Source of the DNA: Streptomyces sp. HUAS ZL42
GTDB taxonomy: Bacteria; Actinomycetota; Actinomycetes; Streptomycetales; Streptomycetaceae
Assembly (NCBI RefSeq): GCF_040782645.1
Contig: NZ_CP160403.1
Location: 248,001-312,000 of the forward strand
Reading direction: 5' to 3'
DNA: 64,000 bases
This document shows positions 1-7,770 of this stretch, piece by piece (positions within the stretch are counted from its first letter, which is position 1; every line of letters begins with the position of its first letter). A program made the position numbers and the translations under genes. Under the pieces are notes generated by a model. The model did not search any database, was not told the DNA's origin, and saw only the letters and a list, made by a program, of their open reading frames with translations.

Positions 1-282
1 GTGAAACACGCCGAGGCGCAGCAGCTGGAAGTCCACATCCGGTGCGAGGGCACGGACGGGCGGGACCTCCTCATCGAGATACGCGACGACGGCCAGGGCT
101 TCGACCCCGACACACCGCACCCGGGCCACCTGGGACTGGTCTCCATGTCCGAGCGGATCACACGGCTGGGCGGCACGTTCACGCTGGTCTCCTCCCCCGG
201 GCGGCCGACCACCGTACGGGCCGCGATTCCCGGAGTACTGCGTTCCCCGGACGACGGCATGAAGGAAGGGACGGCGCGATGA
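1..282 (+). CDS. Sensor histidine kinase, C-terminal ATPase part (5' truncated)
   Basis: This is the ATP-binding end of a two-component sensor kinase of the NarL/DesK type; the rest lies left of the window. The first residues (VKHAEA) look like the end of the N box (usually N-x-x-KHA). The G1 box is DDGQGFDP and the G2 box is GHLGLVSM, followed by the closing beta strands of the HATPase fold. The GTG at base 1 is almost certainly internal rather than a start. The stop overlaps the start of the next gene (ATGA), so kinase and regulator are translationally coupled and probably partners. The signal sensed cannot be told from this fragment. Confidence 0.9.
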   Translation: MKHAEAQQLEVHIRCEGTDGRDLLIEIRDDGQGFDPDTPHPGHLGLVSMSERITRLGGTFTLVSSPGRPTTVRAAIPGVLRSPDDGMKEGTAR

Positions 283-950
283 GCGGGCAAGCAGGACACG
301 AGCCGATCAGGGTACTGGTCGTGGACGATCACGCGGTCGTGCGGCAGGGGATGAGGGCATTCCTGTCCCTGCAGGCCGACATGGAGGTGGTCGGAGAGGC
401 GGGCGACGCTCAGGCCGCACTCGACTTCCTCGCCACGGCAGCGGTACGGGGCCTCATGCCGAACGTGGTGCTGATGGACCTGGTGATGCCCCGACTCGAC
501 GGGGTGTCCGGCATCCAGGCGGTCAAGAAACTCCACCCCGGCGTCGAGGTGGTGGCGATGACGAGCTTCAGCGAAACCGAGCGGGTGCGCGCCGCGCTGG
601 CCGCCGGGGCGTCCGGCTACCTGCTCAAGGACGCCGAGGCCGACGAAGTGGCGACCGCCATCCGGGCCGCGACAGCCGGCGAGACCCACCTGGACACAGC
701 CGTGGCGCGCAAGATCACTCGCGCGCTGACCGGCGTGTCCGACGGCCTGTCGTCCTTGAGCCAGCGTGAGCGAGAGGTGCTGGTACTGGTCGCCGACGGC
801 TACAGCAACCGGGACATCGCCGATGCGTTGACCATCAGCGAGCGTACGGCGCGTACGCATGTCAGCAGCATCCTGCTGAAGATCGGGGTGACGTCCAGGA
901 CGCAGGCAGCTCTGTGGGCGATCCGCCAGGGGATGACGTCGGCTCCGTGA
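279..950 (+). CDS. NarL/LuxR-family response regulator
   Basis: Cytoplasmic two-component regulator of 223 residues. The receiver domain occupies about residues 9-130: acidic pocket VVDDH, phospho-acceptor Asp near 67 in VLMDLVMP and conserved Lys near 117 in LLKDAEA. A LuxR helix-turn-helix lies at about 160-217 (LSQREREVL, then GYSNRDIADAL and SERTARTHV). The ATG at 279 overlaps the kinase stop, which fixes the start; longer upstream readings are the kinase in another frame. Target genes are unknown. The last codons and stop lie inside a perfect 28-bp inverted repeat (935-1002). Confidence 0.95.
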   Translation: MSGQAGHEPIRVLVVDDHAVVRQGMRAFLSLQADMEVVGEAGDAQAALDFLATAAVRGLMPNVVLMDLVMPRLDGVSGIQAVKKLHPGVEVVAMTSFSETERVRAALAAGASGYLLKDAEADEVATAIRAATAGETHLDTAVARKITRALTGVSDGLSSLSQREREVLVLVADGYSNRDIADALTISERTARTHVSSILLKIGVTSRTQAALWAIRQGMTSAP

Positions 951-1002
951 GCCGGTGGCCATACCGACCAGGGCATGGCCACCGGCTCACGGAGCCGACG
1001 TC
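935..1002. terminator. Perfect 28-bp hairpin between convergent genes
   Basis: Arms 935-962 and 975-1002 are perfectly complementary, with a 12-base loop at 963-974. The left arm contains the last codons and stop of the response regulator, and the right arm ends 22 bases before the stop of the opposing SDR. The position suggests a bidirectional terminator. There is no obvious U-tract, as is usual in this group. A perfect stem this long that includes coding sequence is unusual. Confidence 0.7.
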
Positions 1003-1024
1003 CTGTCGTGCCGGGCCCGGCCTC

Positions 1025-1795
1025 TCAGCGGGCGATCATCCCGGCTGAGAGGTCCACGTCCGCGCCCGTCATTCCGGGCATCTGGAGCATGGCCACCACC
1101 GCGGCGGCCACTTCGTCCTCCTCCACCATCCGGCCCAGGGCGGAACGCGAGACAAAGGCCTCCTCCGCGGCAGCGGCATCAGTGCCGGTCCGCTCCGCTT
1201 CCAGACGGAAGTTGCGTTCCATGCGCGGCCCCCTCACGGGCCCCGGTGAGAGGCTGTTCACGGACACACCGTGCGCACCGGCCTCGCAGGCCAAAGTCGC
1301 GGTCAGTCCGAGTACGGCCGTCTTCGAGGCGGCATAGGGGGTGCGGCGGGCCAGCGGACGCTTGCCGGTCACCGAGGCGATGTTGATCACGTCGCCGCGT
1401 CCGGCCGCCATCATGGCCGGCAGGAACGCCCGGCAGACGAGGAAGACCCCCCGCACGTTGACGGCGAAGACGTCGTCCCAGTCCTTGGGGTCGATGTCGA
1501 CCAGCGGAGCCACCGGCCCGGCCACGCCGGCGTTGTTGACCAGCGTGCAGATCCGTTCGTCGCCCAGTTCCACGCGCAGCCGTTCCACGGAGTCCGGATC
1601 GGAAGTGTCGCAGACCGCCGTACGTGCGGCGCCGCCCTTCTCACCGATCTCCTGCGCCACCCGCTCCAGCTTGTCGGACGTGCGCCCGGTGAGGATCACC
1701 CGAGCCCCGGCGCCGGCCAGGGCGAGCGAGATGGCCCGCCCCAGGCCGTTGCCGGCTCCCGTCACCAGGGCCGTACGGCCCTCGAGCACCCTCAT
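1025..1795 (-). CDS. SDR-family NAD(P)-dependent oxidoreductase
   Basis: Classical short-chain dehydrogenase of 256 residues. Rossmann glycine motif TGAGNGLG near the N terminus, NNAG in the middle, catalytic Ser in INIASVTG and YxxxK as YAASK. The ATG at 1795 overlaps the TGA of the HisD-family gene (ATGA), so the two are coupled; longer readings run into that gene in another frame. It is the last gene of the regulator/SMP-30/HisD/SDR operon. By context it may oxidise or reduce the polyol, sugar or sulfonate handled by the neighbouring HisD-like enzyme; the substrate cannot be read from sequence. Confidence 0.88.
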   Translation of the reverse strand: MRVLEGRTALVTGAGNGLGRAISLALAGAGARVILTGRTSDKLERVAQEIGEKGGAARTAVCDTSDPDSVERLRVELGDERICTLVNNAGVAGPVAPLVDIDPKDWDDVFAVNVRGVFLVCRAFLPAMMAAGRGDVINIASVTGKRPLARRTPYAASKTAVLGLTATLACEAGAHGVSVNSLSPGPVRGPRMERNFRLEAERTGTDAAAAEEAFVSRSALGRMVEEDEVAAAVVAMLQMPGMTGADVDLSAGMIAR

Positions 1796-3114
1796 GCCGA
1801 CTCGGCCCGGTAGACGTCGGGGGCCCACGGCAGGTCGGCGCCGGCGTACTTCGCGGCCCGGACGTCGCCGGAGCGCGCATGGCCCTCGAAGAACTCCACG
1901 CGTGCGGCGCGTCCGCACAGCTCGCCCAGCTCCGCGCTGGAGCCGGTGTTCACGACCTCCTGGTAGGTGACGGTCTTGAGGTACTTGCCGACCCACAGGC
2001 CGCCGGTGTAGCGGGCAGCGCCCCGGGTGGGCAGGGTGTGGTTGGTGCCTATGACCTTGTCCCCGTACGAGACACAGGTGCCCTCGCCCAGGAACAGTGC
2101 CCCGTACTGGCTCATCCGCTCCAGCGCCTCCCGCGGCTGCCGGGTGAGGATCTGCACGTGCTCGCTGGCGAAGCCGTCGGCGACGGCGTACGCCTCGTCG
2201 AGGTCGGCGGCCACGACGACCTGCCCGTGGTCCCGCCAGGCGGGGCCGGCGTAGTCCTGGGTGGACATCGTGGGCAGCAGCGTGTCGATGTGCTCCAGTG
2301 TCTGCCGCGCGACCTGCTCGGAGGTGGTGATGAGCACGGCGGGCGAGTCCGGTCCGTGTTCCGCCTGGGAGAGCAGGTCGACCGCGACCACGAAGGGGTC
2401 GGCGTGCTCGTCGGCGACCACGAGGATCTCGGTGGGGCCGGCGAACAGGTCGATGCCCACCTCGCCGAAGAGCTGGCGCTTGGCCTCGGCCACGTAGGCG
2501 TTGCCCGGTCCGGCCAGCAGGTCGACCCGGCCGATGGTCTCGGTGCCGACCGCCATGGCGGCCACCGCCTGCACACCGCCGAGCAGGTAGATCTCGTCGG
2601 CGCCCGCCAGCGACATGGCGGCGACGGTGGCGGCGGGGATCTCACCCTTGATGGGCGGCGTACAGGCCACCGTGCGCTCCACTCCGGCGACCTTCGCGGT
2701 CACGATGGTCATGTGGGCGGAGGCCACCAGCGGATACCGTCCGCCGGGCACGTAGGCGCCGGCCGCGCTGACGGGGATGTTGCGCTGGCCGAGGAAGACG
2801 CCCGGCATGGTCTCCACCTCGAAGTCGCCGATCGACTCGCGCTGCACCCTGGCGAACTCGCGCACGTTGCGCTGCACGGTGCGGATGTCGTCCAGCGTCG
2901 TCTCGGGCACGCCCGCCACGATGCTGCGTATCTCGTCCTGCGTGAGCCGGAAGGAGGCCGGCGACCAGTTGTCGAACTTCTCCGAGTAGGCGCGCACCGC
3001 CTCGTCTCCTCGGGCGCGGATGTCACTGATGACTCCCGCGACGGTCTCTCTCACCCGGTTGTCGGTGACTCGGGCGCTGCTGGGCGAGGTCGCGCCCTTG
3101 AGGATCTGAGGCAT
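1792..3114 (-). CDS. HisD-family zinc-dependent dehydrogenase (histidinol dehydrogenase / sulfopropanediol dehydrogenase-like)
   Basis: 440 residues, the usual length for histidinol-dehydrogenase-fold enzymes. Zinc and catalytic motifs are in place: QAEHGPDSP (Gln and His ligands), ASEHVQI (Glu-His pair), GDKVIGTNHTLPT (Asp ligand) and a C-terminal His in EGHARSGDV. No histidine-biosynthesis genes are nearby; it sits between an SMP-30 protein and an SDR, near a sugar-type ABC transporter. That setting, and my recollection of similar C-terminal segments in HpsN, suggest a catabolic alcohol dehydrogenase, possibly acting on 2,3-dihydroxypropane-1-sulfonate or a related polyol. ATG at 3114 is preceded by AAGGAG. 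Confidence 0.82.
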   Translation of the reverse strand: MPQILKGATSPSSARVTDNRVRETVAGVISDIRARGDEAVRAYSEKFDNWSPASFRLTQDEIRSIVAGVPETTLDDIRTVQRNVREFARVQRESIGDFEVETMPGVFLGQRNIPVSAAGAYVPGGRYPLVASAHMTIVTAKVAGVERTVACTPPIKGEIPAATVAAMSLAGADEIYLLGGVQAVAAMAVGTETIGRVDLLAGPGNAYVAEAKRQLFGEVGIDLFAGPTEILVVADEHADPFVVAVDLLSQAEHGPDSPAVLITTSEQVARQTLEHIDTLLPTMSTQDYAGPAWRDHGQVVVAADLDEAYAVADGFASEHVQILTRQPREALERMSQYGALFLGEGTCVSYGDKVIGTNHTLPTRGAARYTGGLWVGKYLKTVTYQEVVNTGSSAELGELCGRAARVEFFEGHARSGDVRAAKYAGADLPWAPDVYRAESA

Positions 3115-3181
3115 GGAAACTCCTTGTCGGTGTGCGGGTGGGGTGTGCGTCGGACGCACGGTGCGGGGAGCCGGGAGGCGA

Positions 3182-4060
3182 TCAGGGCCAGCCGGCGCCG
3201 GAAGCCACTGTGAGGGTGTGGATCAGCCCGTTGCTCATGCCGCGGGCGAGGTCGGCCATGGTGGTGGCGGCCGAACAGAGGAAGAGCGTGCGCCGATCGT
3301 GCCCGCCGAGCGTGCACGCCACGGCGAGTCGGCCGTCCGCGGACACGACGTCCGTCGTGGTTCCGTCGGCGCCGATACGCCGGAACTCCCCTCGCCGCAG
3401 CAGGGCCACCCACAGGGCACCGGTTTCATCGAGACAGAGGCCGTCGGGCATGTCGGGCAGCTCGGCAAAGGTGCGCCGCTCCACGAGATCGCCGTCGGCG
3501 GTGACACGGAAGCGGGAGACGCGGTGGGCGGCGGTCTCGGCCACCCAGTACGCGTGGCCGTCCGGGGAGACAGCCGCTCCGTTGGGAAAGACCACGTCAC
3601 GGGCCACGACCCGGGTCCGGAATGCGCGGGTCCGCGGATCCTCGGCAGCGAGGATCACCTGACCGGGCCGTGGCTCCTCACCGGCCATGAGGTTGAAACC
3701 GGTGTCACCGACGAACGCCCGTCCGGCGCCGTCGACGACCATGTCGTTGAGGAAACCGCGGGTCATCCCGCTCAGGTCCGCGACCAGCGTCAGGGCCTTT
3801 CCGTCCCAGATCCACAGGCACCGGTCGAGAGCGCTGGCGATCAGCAGGCGTCCGTCGGGCAGGAAGCCCAGCCCGGCCGGACGTCCGGGCACGCCGACGA
3901 CTGTGTGCACGCAGCCGTCGGCGGTTGTCCGCTTGACGGCATAGTCGTGCACGTCGGAGAACCACAGCGCGCCGTCCCTCCACCGGGGCGATTCGGGGTA
4001 GACGATCCGTTCGCTGAGCGGGAGCGGGGCTGGGGCGGGAGCCGGCCGGGTGCCGCTCAC
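3182..4060 (-). CDS. SMP-30/gluconolactonase/LRE-family protein
   Basis: 292-residue six-bladed beta-propeller hydrolase of the SMP-30 family, which typically opens sugar lactones using a divalent metal. Visible motifs: ESPRW near the N terminus (metal Glu), FLNDMVVDGAG, PNGAAVSPDG and DMPDGLCLDETG. GTG at 4060 overlaps the stop of the receiver gene (GTGA), giving the start; the longer open frame upstream is that gene out of frame. It precedes the HisD-family gene by 67 bases in the same direction. It may hydrolyse a lactone formed by one of the two dehydrogenases. Confidence 0.87.
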   Translation of the reverse strand: MSGTRPAPAPAPLPLSERIVYPESPRWRDGALWFSDVHDYAVKRTTADGCVHTVVGVPGRPAGLGFLPDGRLLIASALDRCLWIWDGKALTLVADLSGMTRGFLNDMVVDGAGRAFVGDTGFNLMAGEEPRPGQVILAAEDPRTRAFRTRVVARDVVFPNGAAVSPDGHAYWVAETAAHRVSRFRVTADGDLVERRTFAELPDMPDGLCLDETGALWVALLRRGEFRRIGADGTTTDVVSADGRLAVACTLGGHDRRTLFLCSAATTMADLARGMSNGLIHTLTVASGAGWP

Positions 4061-4494
4061 GCCGGGTCCGCCTGGATCTCGCCGCGCGAGGCGGTCGGCA
4101 TGCCGCGGATCCCGGCAACGCTGCGGGCCGCCTCCAGGACCTGGTCGGCTCCACATCCTTTGTCGACGAAGGCGGCGGCTCCCGCCTCCAGGGCCAGTGC
4201 GCCGACCCGCTCCCTCGGAGTCAGCGCCAGCACCGCCACCTCGCACTGGCACAGAGCCGTGACCACATTCAATCCTCTCGATACCTGATCGGCGGTGGAC
4301 CACAGATCGACAATGCCGATGTCCGGGGCGTGAAGCGTGGCCTGCTCCACGGCCTCGGCGGGATCGGCGACCGCCGCGACCAGCCGGAAACCGGCTGCCG
4401 CGGACAACAGGTCCCTCATCGCCTCCCGGACACGGACGTCGTCGACGACCAGCAGCGCGGTCACACTGCCGTCGGTGATCCGGCTGGTCCTCAC
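4057..4494 (-). CDS. Receiver-only response regulator-like protein
   Basis: 145 residues covering a receiver fold with no output domain. TALLVVDDVRVREAM gives the acidic pair, IGIVDLWS the expected phospho-acceptor strand and AAFVDKG the conserved Lys. The GTG at 4494 has an AGGGGG-type ribosome site; the longer open frame lacks family similarity. It is first in the operon with the SMP-30, HisD-family and SDR genes and is translationally coupled to the SMP-30 gene, which is unusual for a stand-alone receiver. It may be a regulator that lost its DNA-binding half, or an adaptor to another kinase. It diverges from the broken SpoIIE-type gene. Confidence 0.7.
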   Translation of the reverse strand: MRTSRITDGSVTALLVVDDVRVREAMRDLLSAAAGFRLVAAVADPAEAVEQATLHAPDIGIVDLWSTADQVSRGLNVVTALCQCEVAVLALTPRERVGALALEAGAAAFVDKGCGADQVLEAARSVAGIRGMPTASRGEIQADPA

Positions 4495-4679
4495 GGTTGC
4501 CCCCTGGACGCTTCGACTCGGCACCTCCGGTAGGAGGCCGCTCCAGTCAAGTCCGCGGCACGCTCGGGGAGATCGTCTTACTGACGGCACATGGCCCGGA
4601 TGTTGCGGGCACTGCCGACCGGACATTTGTCGTGCCGGTCGCGTGACTGAATTCCGGCCGATCCTTCGCACGAGCACGT

Positions 4680-6536
4680 GTGGGCCGACTCCATGTTCCC
4701 CTGCGGGACCACCACGGTGACGTCTTCGCGGTGGCACAGGCGATCCTCGACGTCACCGAACGGGTTCACGCCCGTGAGCGACTCGGGCTCGTCGCGGAGG
4801 TGGGAAGTCGTCTGGGCAGCACCTTGGATCTTCATCTGACGACGACGGAACTGGCCGCCACCACGGTTCCCCGCTTTGCCGACACCACCTGCGTGCATTT
4901 GCTGGAGGAGGTGTTCCACGGTGGGTCACCGGCTTCGGGGCCGCTGGGCCCGCATGGTGTCCTTCGCTGTGCTGCCGTCCGACCGCAGCAGCCGGCTTCA
5001 TCGGTCGGCTCGGACGCAATCGCCCCCGACACAGCAATCTCCGCGGTGTGCGCGTGTGGCTCCTGCCCGGCCCAGCTTCAGGCGCTCACCATCGGCGCGG
5101 TCACGACGAGGAACGGTGAGCTGGGGGTGTCCGGCGAGCCGAGCACCGCCGGTTGGCGCGGCAGGATCGGCGTCGGCGCATGGGCCGACCGTTACTCGCA
5201 CGTGTACGTACCGATCGTCACGCGTGGAATCACACTGGGAGTGGTCACCTTCGCCCGTGGAACGTCGCGGGAACGGTTCGAGAAGGACGATCTCCTGCTG
5301 GCCGAGGAGATCGTCGCTCGCGCCGCCGTGAGCATCGACAACGCTCGCCGCTACAGCCACGAGCGCGCCACCGCCCTCGCCCTGCAGCGCAGCCTGCTCG
5401 GGCACAACGAGGCGAGCTCGGCCTGGGCGGCGACTGGTACGACGTGATCCCGCTCTCAGGTGCGCGCGTGGCGCTGGTCACCGGCGACGTGGTGGGTCAC
5501 GATCTGCCCACCGCGGCCACCATGGGACAGTTGCGCACCGCGGTGCGGACGCTGGCAGAACTCGACCTGGAGCCCTCGGAGGTGGTTGCTCATCTCGATG
5601 ACGCGGTGCGGCGCATGGATGACGAGCGGAACACGTCCCTCGACGGTGAACGGGCCTGTTCGCAGGCGTGTCAGGAAGGTGCCTCAGCGGGCGCCGCATG
5701 GGGAGCGCCTGGTGGGATCCACGTGCCTGTGCGCGGTCTACGATCCCGTTTCCCGGCAGTGCACCTTCTCCAGCGCCGGGCACACGCCGCCCATCGCCCT
5801 TCGGCCGTCCGGTACGGCGGAGTTCGTAGATCTGCCGGTCGGTCCGCCGCTCGGGCTGGGAGGCCTGCCCTTCGAGTCCACCGAGACGACGCTCCCAGAA
5901 GGGACCCTCCTGGCCTTGTACACCAACGGCATTGTCCAGCAGGGCCCCAGCCGGGAGCTGTCATCCCGGCTCCGGCAACTGCGTCACCACCTCACCCGTC
6001 CCCAACAGGGGCGGGCACTCGGGCAGATGTGCCAGGAGACGGTGGATGCACTGGTCCACCGCTGCCCCGTGGACGACGCCGTGCTGCTGCTCGCCCGCAC
6101 CCGCGCGATGAGTCCCGACGCCTACGCCACATGGCACATGGCACATGGCACATGGCACATCAGCAATGATCGCCAACAGGTCGCGCGCATGCGTGCCGTG
6201 GTCGCCGAACAGCTGGAGCGGTGGGATTTGAACGCTTTGCAGTGCTCAACGGAACTGGTGGTCAGCGAACTGGTCACCAACGTTCTGCGGTACGGGGCAC
6301 GACCGGCCCAGCTGCGCCTCATCAAAGACCGAACCCCGATCTGCGAAGTGTCCGACGGCAGCAGTACCTCTCCGCACTCGCGTCGTGCCCGGACGACCGA
6401 CGAGGGCGGCCGTGGGCTGTTCCTCGTCGCCCAGCTGACGCAGGCATGGGGGACGCGGTACTCGGACGGCGGCAAGACCATCTGGGCCGAACAGTCCCTG
6501 ATCCCGAAGAAGGAAGACAAACTCGCGCTGCTGTGA
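4680..6536 (+). pseudogene. GAF-SpoIIE phosphatase-HATPase protein, frameshifted and 5' truncated
   Basis: The translation reads PAS tail (DVTERVHARERL), GAF domain, then the start of a PP2C/SpoIIE phosphatase (ALALQRSLL) in one frame to about 5405. It continues as LGGDWYDVIPLSGARV and VTGDVVGHDL in a second frame to about 5650, then returns to the first frame (GSTCLCAVYDP, SSAGHTPPIAL, LLALYTNGI). A C-terminal RsbW-like ATPase follows (VVSELVTNVLRYG, DEGGRGLFLV). Family members normally carry an N-terminal PAS domain and about 20 extra residues at the first break. Lesions: missing 5' end, a deletion-type frameshift and a compensating shift. The intact ATPase half could still be translated. 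Confidence 0.8.
6131..6158 (+). repeat. Four tandem copies of a 7-bp unit (ATGGCAC)
   Basis: ATGGCAC is repeated four times without error inside the SpoIIE/ATPase reading frame, at the link between the two domains. Since 7 is not a multiple of 3, gain or loss of one unit would shift the frame. Confidence 0.9.
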
Positions 6537-6650
6537 TCGGGCCTGAGCATGCGCAACAAACGGGCCGACCGCCGGCCTGTTCCGTTCACCAGCGTTCGCC
6601 CGCTTCTTGCCTGACAGGCCAGTTCCGCCCCCTTCTGCCCTCCCTTTCGT

Positions 6651-6693
6651 CGGCTGCGGCCGCCCCCGCGCAGGGCGGGGGTGGCCGCAGCCG
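6651..6693. terminator. Hairpin after the ABC transporter operon
   Basis: Arms 6651-6661 and 6683-6693 pair perfectly; the stem continues inward through a G-T pair and a 7-bp GC stem (6663-6669 with 6675-6681). It lies just downstream of the permease stop on the minus strand and 114 bases after the stop of the plus-strand pseudogene, so it could serve both. Confidence 0.75.
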
Positions 6694-6698
6694 ATGTC

Positions 6699-7769
6699 TC
6701 ATGCCTCCTGTGACGCTCGGCGGCGCCGCAGGACCCGGGCGATCGCCGAAGTGCGGCCCGTGGCGCCCCGCCGCACAGCCATCCCGACGGCGAGCAGCAG
6801 CGCCAGCCCGTTGAAGAGGTCCGGAATCCACACCGGTGCCCCGGCCAGTTGCAGTCCCTTGACCCCGGTAGCCAGGACGTAGACGGCGATGACGGTGCCC
6901 CACACGTTGTAGCGGCCACCGCGGAACTGCGTCGATCCCAGGAACGCCGCGGCGAACGCGGGCAGCAGATAACCGGGGCCGATGCTCGGGTCCCCCGTGG
7001 CCAGACGGGATGAGACCAGAGTGCCCGCAGCAGAGGCGATCACCCCGCAGGCGATCAGCGACAGCACGATCGTGGTGGAGGTGCGCACGCCGGCCAGGCG
7101 CGCGGCGTCCAGATTCCCGCCGGTGGCGTAGACCCGGCGGCCCGCAGGGGTGCGTTCCAGGACGTACCAGAGGGCCGATGCCACGACCACCAGGAAGTAG
7201 ACGGGATAGGTGATGCCGAACAACTGCCCCGTGGCAAGTTCCTGATAGGCGGCACCGAGGTCCAGGATCTGCTGGCCGTCGGAGATCCAGGTCGTGATCG
7301 CCAGCAAGACCGAAGACACGCCCAGGGTCGCGATGAACGAGTCGATCCGGGCGCGCACAATCAGCAGTCCCGTCGCCAGACCGATGGCGGCGCCCGCTAC
7401 CAGGGTGAGCATGACGGTGGCGGGAATCGGCAGGTGCTGGGACAGCAGCCACGCCGACAGGATCGACCCGACGGCGACCTGGGACCCGATCGCCAGGTTG
7501 AAGACTCCGGCGGACAGCGGGATGACCAGGCTGACCGCGGTCAGTGCCGTGATGGCCTGGTCGTCCAGCATGGCCTTCCAGGTGTCCCCGTCGAGGAAGG
7601 TGTTCGGCACCCAGAGCGAGAACAGAAGAAACAGCGCGGCGAAGATGTAGATGGCGCTGATGCGGCGGAAGGACAGTGCCTCACGGAGTCGGTGGGGCGG
7701 GCGTGCACGTTCGGGTGACGTGCGCTCGGCGGGCGTCTCGGTGTCATCAATCACGGTCATGTGGCTCAT
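6699..7769 (-). CDS. Ribose-type sugar ABC transporter permease (RbsC family)
   Basis: Inner-membrane channel subunit of a carbohydrate ABC importer, 356 residues with about eight to ten hydrophobic segments and the RbsC/BPD_transp_2 patterns (SAGVFNLAIGSQVAVG, ATGGNLDAARLAGV). It follows the ATPase gene with essentially no gap. ATG at 7769 is chosen; a TTG at 7778 would overlap the ATPase stop and an ATG at 7760 is also possible. It pairs with the double ATPase and the lipoprotein upstream. Substrate is unknown; the nearby SMP-30, HisD-family and SDR genes suggest it feeds them. Confidence 0.9.
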   Translation of the reverse strand: MSHMTVIDDTETPAERTSPERARPPHRLREALSFRRISAIYIFAALFLLFSLWVPNTFLDGDTWKAMLDDQAITALTAVSLVIPLSAGVFNLAIGSQVAVGSILSAWLLSQHLPIPATVMLTLVAGAAIGLATGLLIVRARIDSFIATLGVSSVLLAITTWISDGQQILDLGAAYQELATGQLFGITYPVYFLVVVASALWYVLERTPAGRRVYATGGNLDAARLAGVRTSTTIVLSLIACGVIASAAGTLVSSRLATGDPSIGPGYLLPAFAAAFLGSTQFRGGRYNVWGTVIAVYVLATGVKGLQLAGAPVWIPDLFNGLALLLAVGMAVRRGATGRTSAIARVLRRRRASQEA

Positions 7770-7770
7770 C

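Noticed and set aside
1792..3114. Calling the HisD-family gene hisD of histidine biosynthesis
   Set aside because: No other his genes nearby, and the neighbours are SMP-30, SDR and receiver genes; catabolic use fits better, though not proven.
1879..3213. Long plus-strand open frame opposite the HisD-family gene
   Set aside because: No family motifs; it mirrors the high-GC codon pattern of the real gene on the other strand.
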